Origin: Larkinella knui
GTDB lineage: Bacteria; Bacteroidota; Bacteroidia; Cytophagales; Spirosomataceae
DNA: 64,000 nucleotides
NCBI RefSeq assembly: GCF_003858645.1
Contig: NZ_RQJP01000006.1
Span: 62,001 to 126,000 of the forward strand
Direction of reading: 5' to 3'
In this document: positions 8,520 through 17,301 of the stretch, piece by piece
Layout of the letters: each line of letters begins with the position of its first letter
How positions within the stretch are numbered: the first letter of the stretch is position 1
Program-made: the position numbers and the translations under genes
Notes under the pieces: generated by a model
What the model was told of the DNA's origin: nothing
The model's input: the letters and a program-made list of their open reading frames with translations, nothing else
The model's database searches: none

Positions 8520-8951
8520 ATGTGTGGTTTGTTTACGACTCAAAATAGGACAATAACCGATAAAACTAGGCGGTTTTTTCGGTAAAAGCATACAGAATAT
8601 CGAAAAAATTAGTAAGTTCAAACCGGTTAACTATACCCTGAACTAATCGGAATCCTGCTGTATTGATGGAACAGCCCTCCACAGCTATTGTTTACTTATC
8701 GGTAAACCTACTTTCTGCATTTCTGACAATTCTGTGTATATTTACCCTCACAATTTGTACCATCAGAATAGATAATACGCTCCTCATGTATTTCCTGACT
8801 GCAGCTACTGCTCTAGTCCACCCGGAGGTTGTCAAAAATACCCAGGAGCAAATCGGTGACCATGGTATCCGGAGTTTGTCGACCAACCTGTTGAGTTCGG
8901 CGTCTGATAATCGAGAGTGATCAGACTCCTGTTAAAAAACGTGTAATTAGA
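8520..8951. other. 432-base region without a convincing gene
   Basis: This divergent gap between the SCP2-like gene and the sigma factor holds a small perfect inverted repeat, GTTTAC-N6-GTAAAC (8690-8707). An 85-codon frame (8663-8920) has no recognisable features or family resemblance, and I do not call it. The promoters of both flanking genes must lie here, but no full promoter match was found. Confidence 0.5.
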
Positions 8952-9494
8952 ATGCAAGCTGAACAAACACTTCTTCGACAACTCAGGAATGCTGACCCGA
9001 CTGCTTTTCGGCGTGTCTATGACCGGTATGTTCAACGGATTTATTACTTCACAACAAGCTTTCTTAAATCCCCGGAATTAGCTCAGCAGATTGTGCGCGA
9101 TGTCTTCACTACGCTCTGGGAACGCCGTAGTACGCTTGATGAAGATATTCCCTTGAACGGTTATTTATTTACGATGACTTACGGGTTGGTGATTGCGGCT
9201 TTTCGCGAACGGCACAGCCAATGCCAGCCGCAGGAAATACTGCAGCGGTTAACCACGCAATCGGGTACGGACACGGAAGAACAGGTGCTGTATCAGGAAC
9301 TGGAATTACTGTATCAGCAGGCGGTGGCGCAGCTTCCCCCGCGCCGTCGGGAAATTTATCTGCTCAGCCGTCATGAAGGATACACGTCCCAGCAAATTGC
9401 GGACCGCATGAATTTGTCGACCCGAACCATCGAAGATCATCTCATGCAAGCCTATGATACCTTAGGCGCTTATTTTCAACGGCATACGTACTGA
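8952..9494 (+). CDS. ECF-type RNA polymerase sigma factor (FecI-like)
   Basis: A 180-residue sigma-70 family protein. Region 2 is seen at DPTAFRRVYDRYVQRIYYFTT and the following helix (residues about 10-75). Region 4 is at LPPRRREIYLLSRHEGYTSQQIA with NLSTRTIEDHLMQAY (about 130-172). The protein would redirect RNA polymerase to a specific promoter set. The FecR-like anti-sigma gene follows 93 bases downstream. No SusC/SusD or TonB-receptor gene follows, unlike most Bacteroidota FecI/FecR loci. Confidence 0.93.
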   Translation: MQAEQTLLRQLRNADPTAFRRVYDRYVQRIYYFTTSFLKSPELAQQIVRDVFTTLWERRSTLDEDIPLNGYLFTMTYGLVIAAFRERHSQCQPQEILQRLTTQSGTDTEEQVLYQELELLYQQAVAQLPPRRREIYLLSRHEGYTSQQIADRMNLSTRTIEDHLMQAYDTLGAYFQRHTY

Positions 9495-9496
9495 AT

Positions 9497-9578
9497 TTTG
9501 GATGCGTAAACCTTGAATGCGTGACTACTTCACCGAAAGTCTAGCCATTTAGTCACGGATTCCAAATTCACGCATTCA
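9497..9578. repeat. Imperfect inverted repeat between sigma factor and FecR
   Basis: The segment near 9498-9528 (with TTGAATGCGTGACTA) is mirrored by 9549-9578 (starting TAGTCACGGATTC and ending ACGCATTCA), with about 22 of 28 positions paired. It fills most of the 93-base gap within a likely operon. Confidence 0.55.
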
Positions 9579-9587
9579 CCCATTGTA

Positions 9588-10364
9588 ATGGAAGAGTTAC
9601 TGGTTAAATACACCCGGAATGAATGCAGCCCTGAAGAAGAGCAGTGGGTTATTGGCTGGTTGCAGAACCCGGACAACGAATCGCGTTTGCGCGGATTGAT
9701 GCGGAAACAATGGAGTAATCCATCCGTTTCCGGTGTCGAATCCCCCGATTGGCAGCGCATTTGGCTGGACATTTCCCGACAAACCAAAGACCTTCCCGCT
9801 GAACCCGAACCACCCCTTTACCGGACGGTATGGCGCCAGATTGCCCGCATTGCGATCTGGGTCGGTTGCATCATTGCCTTTGGGCTCACCATCCGGTTTC
9901 TGCGTCAGGCGAATTTGCCCGCCGATGTTATCTACCAATCCGCGGTCGATCAGTCGATGCGCGTCGAGTTGACGGATCATTCTACCGTTATTCTCAATAA
10001 AAACTCAACCTTAAAAGTTTCTTCCGACTGGTCGGGGCCCAATCGCAGCATCTGGCTAAATGGCGAAGCGCTGATTACCGTTGCCGAACAACCCAACGGT
10101 TTCCGGTTTCTGATTTATACCGCCGACCACGTGGTAACTGAAGTGCAGAAAGCCCGGTTGTATGTTGGCCGGCACAACAAAAAAAACCGGGTTGTTGTCG
10201 AACAGGGCCTCGCCAGCTTTATCATTCACTATTCGGATATGTTGGGCGAAATGAAGAAATACAACCTGCAGCAGGGCGAAATGGCAGAATACGACGAAAA
10301 ATCTACCCAACTGATCAGACGCCAGGTTAATCCGTTTACCTATACCGCCTGGGCAAAAAAGTAA
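9588..10364 (+). CDS. FecR-family anti-sigma factor
   Basis: A 258-residue inner-membrane protein. The cytoplasmic N-terminal part (1-83) would bind the sigma factor and begins MEELLVKYTRNECSPEEEQWV. One transmembrane helix lies at 84-104. The periplasmic FecR domain follows, with the typical QSMRVELTDHSTVILNKNSTL, WLNGEALITVAEQ and VVVEQGLASF elements. It pairs with the sigma factor just upstream. The C-terminal part would normally touch the signalling domain of a TonB receptor, and no such receptor is encoded nearby. Confidence 0.92.
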   Translation: MEELLVKYTRNECSPEEEQWVIGWLQNPDNESRLRGLMRKQWSNPSVSGVESPDWQRIWLDISRQTKDLPAEPEPPLYRTVWRQIARIAIWVGCIIAFGLTIRFLRQANLPADVIYQSAVDQSMRVELTDHSTVILNKNSTLKVSSDWSGPNRSIWLNGEALITVAEQPNGFRFLIYTADHVVTEVQKARLYVGRHNKKNRVVVEQGLASFIIHYSDMLGEMKKYNLQQGEMAEYDEKSTQLIRRQVNPFTYTAWAKK

Positions 10365-10365
10365 T

Positions 10366-10395
10366 AAGAAAGAAGTGGTGATTCACTTCTTTCTT
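10366..10395. terminator. Bidirectional hairpin terminator between convergent genes
   Basis: AAGAAAGAAGTG (10366-10377) pairs perfectly with 10384-10395 around a 6-base loop. It starts just after the FecR stop and ends just before the stop of the convergent gene. The purine/pyrimidine arms leave a T-rich tract on the plus strand. Confidence 0.7.
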
Positions 10396-10398
10396 TCG

Positions 10399-10824
10399 TT
10401 ACATTCCCGTCAACTGTTCACCGCTGGGCACAACCGTCAGCAGACGCTGCGTAGTACGCTCCTGAATGCCGGAGGTTTTCAACTGAAATGTTTTTTCAAT
10501 GGTCTCATTCCCGTTCGTGACCAGAAACGTATAGGCACCGTCTACCATCTGGCTCATATCAAACCGCTGACGGTATTTATCCTTATTTCTGGGCACACTT
10601 TCCACAAATACGACCCGGTTGTTCTGATCGAGCAGCCGAACAATGATTTTACTTTTCGGGTCGTTCCGCTGAATATTCATCCACAACTTTAAAGGGTCCG
10701 CTGACGGATAAGTTGCCACTAAAAAGGGTTTGTTTTCAACTGTCGTTTGTGCGTTGGAGGGGATTCCGGCAAAGAGAAGGGCACCCAGCATGAACGCACT
10801 GGCGGTGCGGATGATCGTTTTCAT
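10399..10824 (-). CDS. Small secreted protein, DUF3244-like fold suspected
   Basis: A 141-residue protein with a clear signal peptide (MKTIIRTASAFMLGALLFAG, cleavage after SNAQ). The mature part, about 117 residues, looks like one beta-sandwich: KIIVRLLDQNNRVVFVESV, then DGAYTFLVTNGNETIEKTFQL, resembling the beta-sandwich of Bacteroidota sorting or DUF3244 domains. There is no catalytic signature. It probably resides in the periplasm or outside the cell. Function is unknown. Confidence 0.65.
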   Translation of the reverse strand: MKTIIRTASAFMLGALLFAGIPSNAQTTVENKPFLVATYPSADPLKLWMNIQRNDPKSKIIVRLLDQNNRVVFVESVPRNKDKYRQRFDMSQMVDGAYTFLVTNGNETIEKTFQLKTSGIQERTTQRLLTVVPSGEQLTGM

Positions 10825-10949
10825 GGTGTTTAACAGGTTTGTTGTTTACTGTTCAGATTCACCAAAAAGACGGAGCACCCCAACCGGCGGAGCGGAGTAT
10901 TGGGAGAAATGGCCGAAAAAAGGGATAAACGGTTACAAGGACCCGTTGA

Positions 10950-12185
10950 TCAGGATTCCGTGTAATTCAGATCCTTCCCGTAGGTCTCGTCCAGTGTTGC
11001 CAGCGACCAGAAACTGATGATAAAGCAACAGGAAGCAACGATCGTGGCCGCCCCGATGACACCAACCGAAAGTTTGAGCGATTGAAAGAGCGGAATGGTG
11101 AGCAGGGTGGTGGCCCGGACATTGTTGGCGATGGACGTGGTGGCGGTTGCTCTCAGGTTCGTACCAAAATGCTCGGCGGATACCGTTAGAAACAGGGCGA
11201 TGTAACCAATCGAAAAGCCCATACCGACGCAAACGGCATAAAATACCGGGAGCGACGATATACCGGCAAACAGATAAACCGCCACAAAGACCAGATTCAG
11301 CGTCATCAAAGCCCCAATGGCCCGTCGGCGGGAGTGAAACCACTGGCTCAGCGGGCCGCTCACCAGATCCCCGACCGCCATACCAATATACGTAAACATC
11401 ACGACCCGGCCCGGCGTAATGGGTTCGGCAATGCCCAGCGCCTTGCCAAACTCGTTGCTGAATGTGGCCAGAATACCGATGACAAAATACGTCGGAACGG
11501 CCAGCCCCATGCAGCGGAGGTAGGTCAGCAAACGCTTTCGATTGGTGAACAGGGACCAGAAATTACCGCGCTGGACGGTTTGCTCCCTGATTTTGAGAAA
11601 CATACCCGACTCGAAAACCGACACCCGCAACAGCAACAGGAACAAGCCCAAGCCGCCACCGATGAAATAGGTCGTCCGCCAGTCGAACAACACAACGGTG
11701 AAATACGCGACGACAGCGCCAAACAGGCCCACACCCGCAATCAGCGAGGTTCCGTAGCCGCGGAGTTCTTTCGGCAGAATTTCGGAAACGAGCGTGATGC
11801 CCGCACCCAGTTCGCCGGCCAGCCCCAGTCCGGCCACAAAACGCAAGACTGCATACGTGTCCGCATCCTGCACAAAACCGCAGGCAATGTTGGCCAGTGA
11901 ATAGGTAATGATAGAACCGAACAGCACCGACAGCCGCCCGCGTTTATCCCCCAAAATGCCCCATAAAACTCCGCCCAAAAGCAAACCGGCCTGCTGCCAG
12001 TTCAAGACCGTGCCCCCGATGACCGATACCTGTTTTTCGTCGAGACCCAGGTCTTTCAGACTCGGTACGCGAACAATATTGAACAACAACAGATCGTAGA
12101 CATCCACGAAATAGCCCAAAGCCGCCACAATTACCGGTAAGGTGAACAGCGGGCGGTAGGATAAGGAAGGCGGGGAAGGAATCAT
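10950..12185 (-). CDS. MFS transporter (sugar/metabolite symporter type), copy 1
   Basis: A 411-residue protein with about 12 transmembrane segments. The MFS loop 2-3 signature reads GILGDKRGRLSVLFGSI near residue 75-92, and the TM4-5 region reads GAGITLVSEILPKELRGYG. It is a close paralogue of the gene just upstream (12326-13591); most of the N-terminal half is identical or similar. The substrate is not predictable, although the pattern fits the sugar-porter or metabolite-symporter group. The pair are separated by an inverted repeat. Confidence 0.88.
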   Translation of the reverse strand: MIPSPPSLSYRPLFTLPVIVAALGYFVDVYDLLLFNIVRVPSLKDLGLDEKQVSVIGGTVLNWQQAGLLLGGVLWGILGDKRGRLSVLFGSIITYSLANIACGFVQDADTYAVLRFVAGLGLAGELGAGITLVSEILPKELRGYGTSLIAGVGLFGAVVAYFTVVLFDWRTTYFIGGGLGLFLLLLRVSVFESGMFLKIREQTVQRGNFWSLFTNRKRLLTYLRCMGLAVPTYFVIGILATFSNEFGKALGIAEPITPGRVVMFTYIGMAVGDLVSGPLSQWFHSRRRAIGALMTLNLVFVAVYLFAGISSLPVFYAVCVGMGFSIGYIALFLTVSAEHFGTNLRATATTSIANNVRATTLLTIPLFQSLKLSVGVIGAATIVASCCFIISFWSLATLDETYGKDLNYTES

Positions 12186-12226
12186 GTCAGGGAAAGACGA
12201 AATGAGGACGGTTTAATTTTTAAGAG

Positions 12227-12302
12227 AATACTAAATGGAAAATGATAAATGGAAAAGTAGCTTGGCGCTTCTGAAATCCTTTATCATTTTCCATTTAGTA
12301 TT
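12227..12302. repeat. Perfect 23-bp inverted repeat between the MFS paralogues
   Basis: Bases 12227-12249 (containing ACTAAATGGAAAATGATAAA) are the exact reverse complement of 12280-12302. The loop is 30 bases. Both flanking genes read leftward. Confidence 0.9.
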
Positions 12303-12325
12303 TCGTTTCGTCAAGAGGTTCTCCT

Positions 12326-13591
12326 TTACTCCTCCAAATAATTAAGGTCTTTGCCGTGCGTTTCGGGAATGGTCAAAATGGAATAGAAACCGATGGCAAA
12401 ACTGAGAATGCCAACCGCAATTCCGGCATTGACGATGTCGAAGGACGGTTTGAGGTAGCTATACAGGCTCGTCATCAGAATGACGGTTCCGCGCACCATA
12501 TTCGGGACGGTGGTGGCGGCTGTGGCCCGGAGATTCGTACCAAACTGCTCGGCACCAATGGTAACAAACATGGCCCAATACCCAATTCCGAAGCCCATCG
12601 CCAGAAAATACATGTACAGGCCCGTAACGGTTTTGGGACCAACAAAGACGTATACCAAGCTGACAATCAGCGTAAAACCCATCAGCAACGAAACCGCCTG
12701 CTTGCGGGATTTTAACCCCTGACTGATCAAGCCACTCGCCAGGTCACCGATGGCCAGACCGATGTAGCACCACATGATGGTCAGACCCGGTTTGACGGGT
12801 TCGGCAATTCCGAACGCCTTGCCGAATTCATTGCTGAACGTGGCCAGAATGCCGATGACAAACCAGGTTGGCAGTCCAATACCGATGCATTTCATGTATT
12901 TCGAAAACCGCTCCCAATCGGTAAAAAAGGAGAAGAAATTGCCCTTTTGAACGTGTTTCTGTTCCGATACCTGCGTAAACATTCCGGACTCGATCACGCC
13001 GATTCGCAGCAATAGCAGCCCGATTCCCATGCCTCCGCCGATCAGAAAAGCGTTTTGCCAGTTGAATAACTCAACGGTGAAATAGGCCACCACCGCTCCG
13101 AACAACCCAACACCGGCCACCAGCGACGTCCCGATGGCGCGCAGTTGTTTCGGCAGCACTTCGGAGACGAGCGTAATGCCCGCGCCCAGTTCGCCGGCCA
13201 GCCCGACGCCCGCGATAAACCGCATGACTGCATAATAATCGACCGGGTTCATAAACGTCACGCGGTCGATGAAACCGCAGGCAATGTTAGCGATCGAATA
13301 GGTAATGATGGAACCAAAAAGCACCGACAGCCGCCCGCGTTTATCACCCAGCACACCCCAGAGAATACCGCCGATGAGCAACCCGCCCATTTGCCAGTTC
13401 AGAATAGTAGCGCCGACGCGGGAAATCTGCTCGTCGTTCAACCCCAGATCCCGGAGGCTGGGAACGCGGACGATACCAAACAGCAGCAGATCGTAGATGT
13501 CAACAAAATAGCCTAAAGCGGCAACAATGACGGGCAGGCCAAACAGGGATTTATACGATACCTTTGGCGGGGGAGGAACTATGGATTGCAT
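12326..13591 (-). CDS. MFS transporter (sugar/metabolite symporter type), copy 2
   Basis: A 421-residue protein with about 12 transmembrane segments and the same signatures as its downstream neighbour: GVLGDKRGRLSVLFGSI and GAGITLVSEVLPKQLRAIG. The opening SYKSLFGLPVIVAALGYFVDIYDLLLFGIVRV differs from the neighbour only slightly. Divergence is greater in the second half, which suggests different substrates or tuning after duplication. No catabolic genes lie nearby to suggest a substrate. Confidence 0.88.
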   Translation of the reverse strand: MQSIVPPPPKVSYKSLFGLPVIVAALGYFVDIYDLLLFGIVRVPSLRDLGLNDEQISRVGATILNWQMGGLLIGGILWGVLGDKRGRLSVLFGSIITYSIANIACGFIDRVTFMNPVDYYAVMRFIAGVGLAGELGAGITLVSEVLPKQLRAIGTSLVAGVGLFGAVVAYFTVELFNWQNAFLIGGGMGIGLLLLRIGVIESGMFTQVSEQKHVQKGNFFSFFTDWERFSKYMKCIGIGLPTWFVIGILATFSNEFGKAFGIAEPVKPGLTIMWCYIGLAIGDLASGLISQGLKSRKQAVSLLMGFTLIVSLVYVFVGPKTVTGLYMYFLAMGFGIGYWAMFVTIGAEQFGTNLRATAATTVPNMVRGTVILMTSLYSYLKPSFDIVNAGIAVGILSFAIGFYSILTIPETHGKDLNYLEE

Positions 13592-13696
13592 TCGTTTGGT
13601 AAAAGGTTGTTAGGAAAAAATAAGGATTGGCAAGTTACCGATTTAGCCACATTTGACCAACTTAATGAGCCAAGGTTGCCCTGATTAGGTTGTTAT

Positions 13697-14584
13697 TTAA
13701 ACCGGTCGATACAAAGCCGGTTGTCCTTCGCGGCTGGTAACTAGCTGCAGGGCGGTCGCCAGTGTCCAAACCTTCAGGAATACTCTTGAAAAAATGAAGA
13801 GTTGCTGAAACAGAAACAGCGCTGCAATCGAAAGCCAGCCACGGGTGACTATCCAGGAATCGATCAGGAAGTAGATAGCAAAACAGGCCGCTCCCATACT
13901 CATGAGTAGCAAATAAAAACCAAAAATTAATAGAAAGTGCGTCCACACCAAGCGCATGGCTTGCCGGAATACCAGAAACACCCGGGTTTCGTCGTGACGA
14001 AACAACAGGATTTTGGCACAATCGCCCACACACAACAGGAATAAAGTAACCAGGGAAAAGAAGAACAGGCAAATCAGGAACACCCAGATCATATCCTTTT
14101 CATTGGCCGTGTCACTCAGGCTGGTTCCGACTACGAAGCCAACCAGCATCCAAAAGACGGCCACGACCAAAATCAGGCCCGATATGCTCAGGAATAACCG
14201 AAAAAACCGCCCGAAAAACTGGATACAGGCGGGTAAAAACCGGCTTAATCGAAAGGGTTGCCGGAGTTCGGCCGAAGGCGACACGGAAAGCAAAATACCG
14301 CCCGAAAAAAAAATACTGCCAACCAGATACAGAACGCCCAACCAACTCCCGACGGAAAGCAGCGGATCGATTGCCGATTGGCTGTTCTGCATAAAATCAG
14401 AATAAACCGTATAGTCGAAGTTGTTCAGTAATTTTAAATATTCCAGCGAAGAACCGGTTTGTTTCTGGAGTGTTGCATAAGCGGGCAATAACACCAGCAA
14501 ACCACCTGAAAAATTAACAAAGTACAGCCACAAAACCATACGCCACGCGCGACAGACGAGAAGAAATGCACGACTAATCAACAT
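13697..14584 (-). CDS. Polytopic membrane protein of unknown function
   Basis: A 295-residue protein with roughly six long hydrophobic segments, for example LWLYFVNFSGGLLVLLPAY near the start, FLSISGLILVVAVFWMLVGF and FLLIFGFYLLLMSMGAACF. It has no charged catalytic motifs. I do not recognise the family. The arrangement of paired helices around a soluble loop of about 60 residues resembles uncharacterised Bacteroidota inner-membrane proteins. It ends 105 bases upstream of the MFS start region on the same strand and follows the M1 peptidase gene in the same orientation. Confidence 0.6.
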   Translation of the reverse strand: MLISRAFLLVCRAWRMVLWLYFVNFSGGLLVLLPAYATLQKQTGSSLEYLKLLNNFDYTVYSDFMQNSQSAIDPLLSVGSWLGVLYLVGSIFFSGGILLSVSPSAELRQPFRLSRFLPACIQFFGRFFRLFLSISGLILVVAVFWMLVGFVVGTSLSDTANEKDMIWVFLICLFFFSLVTLFLLCVGDCAKILLFRHDETRVFLVFRQAMRLVWTHFLLIFGFYLLLMSMGAACFAIYFLIDSWIVTRGWLSIAALFLFQQLFIFSRVFLKVWTLATALQLVTSREGQPALYRPV

Positions 14585-14630
14585 AGTACTTCAATAAAAC
14601 CGTATAAAAACCCATCGTTCAGCATCCATT

Positions 14631-16580
14631 TTAGACCAGCCACCCCAGCCACTGCATCCAGTTTTGCACCCAGAACATCAGTTTAGCGGCATATTTAGCC
14701 GACGGACTGCCGGGCGGGCGAACGGTAAAACTGTTGTTGTTCAGATTGGTATCGATATAGATCTTCTGTTGCGGGTCGATTTTGGCCCAGTCGGCGCGGG
14801 TGGCCTGTGTTACGGTAAAGGTATGGCTGGGGGCTTTGCCGTCCCAGTGCAGAAGTTGCTCCCTTCCATTTTCGAAATGCACCAGAACCTCAACCGGTAG
14901 TTGGGCGTCGCCTTTTCGGTAAACCGTAACGGCAGAGCGGTAACTCCTCCCCTGCTTCGTGCTGGTTACCGAATGCAGTTCGTAGTCACACACCTGAGTG
15001 CCGTACAGCACCTGATCAAAAAACCAGTTCATATTCGGGCCAAACCGGTTGCCGAATCGTTTCGTAACCACCTCATTCACAATTGCTATGAAGTTATCGG
15101 CATTGGGATGTTTGAACTTCCAGCGTTCAAAATACGTCCGCATGATTTCGTCCATCACCGGACGGCCGACCAATCCGTCGAGCGTCCTCATCCACGTAGC
15201 TGGTTTAAAATAGGTCAGTTCGCCATAATAGGAATCCGGCAGTTGCCAGACATTGCCAAAAGAAGGGGCAATGGCCGGATGATCGAGGTGGACGTAGGAA
15301 GTGCGCGACAATTCGAGATTGCCCATCCGGTAGCCAAACAGATCGATGACCGATGATTTCGGGCCGTAGGTTTCGTCCATGATCCGGCCTTCGTAATACT
15401 GATTAAAGCCCTCGTCCATCCACGCTTCTTCAAACTCGTTAGTTGCCAGCAGCTGCATAAAATACTGATGGCCAAACTCATGGATGGTAACCTGCTCCGG
15501 AATCCGGATTCCTGCGGGGATTTCCCAGCTCGTTCCGGCGGTAATGAACGTCGGGTATTCCATGCCCGCTGCGCCCATCGCCGAAACCGGCGGGTCCACG
15601 ATGGTAAGATTAGGAAAGGGATATCGCCCCAGCTTTTTGTCAAAATAAGCCAGCGCCACCTTGGCCGCGTCGATGTGTCGCTGCGCCTGACTCGCGTGTT
15701 CGGGTTGCATCAGGGCGCGAATGGAAACATGCCGCCAGCGGGCATCGAACGTTTCAAAATCCGGGGAAGCCGTCCAGGCAAAATCGACCACGTCTTCGGC
15801 GTGCCAGCGCTGGGTTTTGGTACCGTCCCGATTTTGGCGTTCACTTTTCAAAAGGCCGGTCGCACCAATCCGAAAGCTTTTGGGCGTCGTCAGGGCAACA
15901 TCGTAGACTCCATAATCCGCATAAAACTCCGAGTGGGCGTGAAACTGGTGACAGTTCCACTGACCGGTTTTGGCATAGCGGGTTCCGGGCGGTTCATAAA
16001 CGCCAATTTTGGGAAACCACTGCGCTACCAGAAAAAAATCGCGGCTATACCCCGTTCGGGCAAAGATTTTGGGCAGCCTGGCCCGAAAGGCAATGTCGAG
16101 CACAAGGCTCTGGCCGGGCGCAAGCGGCTGATTGAGCGGCAGTTGTATAACGGTCCGGTCGTCGGAATTGGCGTCGTCAGGCTGGATAAACCGGTAGTGG
16201 CCCGTCAGGTTTTCCGTTTTGCCCGATGGACCGTTGCGGGTTTTTATCGAAACAATATCGATCCAGCCGTAGGAATCAGGATCATTTCGATCGATAAAAT
16301 CACCCCGCAACTGACCACCCGACTCGCGCATGAACGTCGATTTGTCGTTCCGAAACGCGTTCAGATACAAATGAAACTGCAATTCACGAATGAAGTCGCC
16401 GGACGTGTTTTTCCAGACCAGCGTCTCTTTTCCTTCCAGCCGTTTGGTTTCGGTATTGAGTTGAACGTCGATCTGGTAATTGGCGATTCGCGGACTGAGC
16501 GGCACCGAAAGGGTGGTTTTCTGTGCGTACCCAGTCTCACCCAAACATAAAAAACTGAGAGCGATTGCTACGTATTTCAT
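14631..16580 (-). CDS. Exported M1-family zinc metallopeptidase (aminopeptidase-like)
   Basis: A 649-residue protein. I place the start at the ATG at 16580, because it begins MKYVAIALSFLCLGETGYAQ, a signal peptide; an upstream in-frame extension of 60 codons lacks such features. The zinc site is HEFGH (367-371) with Glu390 in AWMDEGFNQYY, the HEXXH-X18-E arrangement of gluzincins. The exopeptidase-type loop reads MGAAGMEYPTF. The N-terminal M1 beta-domain and a C-terminal beta segment are present. It likely degrades peptides in the periplasm or at the surface. Confidence 0.9.
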   Translation of the reverse strand: MKYVAIALSFLCLGETGYAQKTTLSVPLSPRIANYQIDVQLNTETKRLEGKETLVWKNTSGDFIRELQFHLYLNAFRNDKSTFMRESGGQLRGDFIDRNDPDSYGWIDIVSIKTRNGPSGKTENLTGHYRFIQPDDANSDDRTVIQLPLNQPLAPGQSLVLDIAFRARLPKIFARTGYSRDFFLVAQWFPKIGVYEPPGTRYAKTGQWNCHQFHAHSEFYADYGVYDVALTTPKSFRIGATGLLKSERQNRDGTKTQRWHAEDVVDFAWTASPDFETFDARWRHVSIRALMQPEHASQAQRHIDAAKVALAYFDKKLGRYPFPNLTIVDPPVSAMGAAGMEYPTFITAGTSWEIPAGIRIPEQVTIHEFGHQYFMQLLATNEFEEAWMDEGFNQYYEGRIMDETYGPKSSVIDLFGYRMGNLELSRTSYVHLDHPAIAPSFGNVWQLPDSYYGELTYFKPATWMRTLDGLVGRPVMDEIMRTYFERWKFKHPNADNFIAIVNEVVTKRFGNRFGPNMNWFFDQVLYGTQVCDYELHSVTSTKQGRSYRSAVTVYRKGDAQLPVEVLVHFENGREQLLHWDGKAPSHTFTVTQATRADWAKIDPQQKIYIDTNLNNNSFTVRPPGSPSAKYAAKLMFWVQNWMQWLGWLV

Positions 16581-16641
16581 GCACGCATTGTGATCCGGTT
16601 TCCGGCAAATCGTTTTCCTCAAGTAGCTACGGTTCAGGAGT

Positions 16642-17178
16642 TTATTGATTTTCCCGAACCCGAATCGGCACGATGGCTTCGGTCTGATCCCAGGCCAGCA
16701 ACATGTCCGTTCCGCCCGATTGCGGTGCAAAGCTGATGTAAAACTGTTCGGCAACGGCATTGCGTTTGCGGGCGGCTACCGGAACCCGCAACACGTCTTT
16801 TGTCTGGTCGTAATTCGTACCCCACTGCCCCGTTTCGCGGTTGAAAATAACCATCCAACTGCCTTCCGACGGAATGGTCCAGAGCGAATATTCTCCTTCG
16901 TCCAACGGTTGACCGGCCACCGTCACGTTTTGCTCGAGCGTGATAATCGTCGCTTCGTTGGCGCCCGTGCGCCAGACTTCGCCGTAGGGCACCAGGCCGC
17001 CAAAGATTTTGCGTCCTTTTTTATACGGCTGGCAATATTCAACTTTCACCTGAACGCCATTCTCGTTAATTTCGGCAACAGCCTCCGGGCTGCTCGACTT
17101 GGTGTACGAACGAAGTCCGAAAAAACCAAGGAGTAAAACCACCGCAATGATGCCGACGATCCATAATACTTTTTTCAT
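16642..17178 (-). CDS. DUF2911 domain protein, membrane-anchored
   Basis: A 178-residue protein with one N-terminal hydrophobic helix (KVLWIVGIIAVVLLLGFFGL) and a periplasmic DUF2911 domain. Diagnostic parts are VKVEYCQPYKKGRKIFGGLV, PYGEVWRTGANEATIITL and GEYSLWTIPSEGSW. DUF2911 proteins are widespread in Bacteroidota and their function is unknown. It starts 123 bases from the divergent DUF4350 gene. Confidence 0.88.
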   Translation of the reverse strand: MKKVLWIVGIIAVVLLLGFFGLRSYTKSSSPEAVAEINENGVQVKVEYCQPYKKGRKIFGGLVPYGEVWRTGANEATIITLEQNVTVAGQPLDEGEYSLWTIPSEGSWMVIFNRETGQWGTNYDQTKDVLRVPVAARKRNAVAEQFYISFAPQSGGTDMLLAWDQTEAIVPIRVRENQ

Positions 17179-17301
17179 AGCACAACTATTTTAGGTAGAT
17201 ATCTGGAAAGGTATGAAAATTTGTTTGGTTGCGGGTTTCTACCGTTATTATAACTTGCAATCGCACCAGTAAACTCAACGGTCCGGACCAACCGTTCACG
17301 T

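Noticed and set aside
8663-8920. 85-codon frame between SCP2-like gene and sigma factor
   Set aside because: No homology-like motif, unusual hydrophobic stretch with poor codon bias; region better explained as regulatory.
15468-16550. 360-codon plus-strand frame opposite the M1 peptidase
   Set aside because: It overlaps an enzyme with an intact HEXXH-X18-E zinc site; the alternative has no features.
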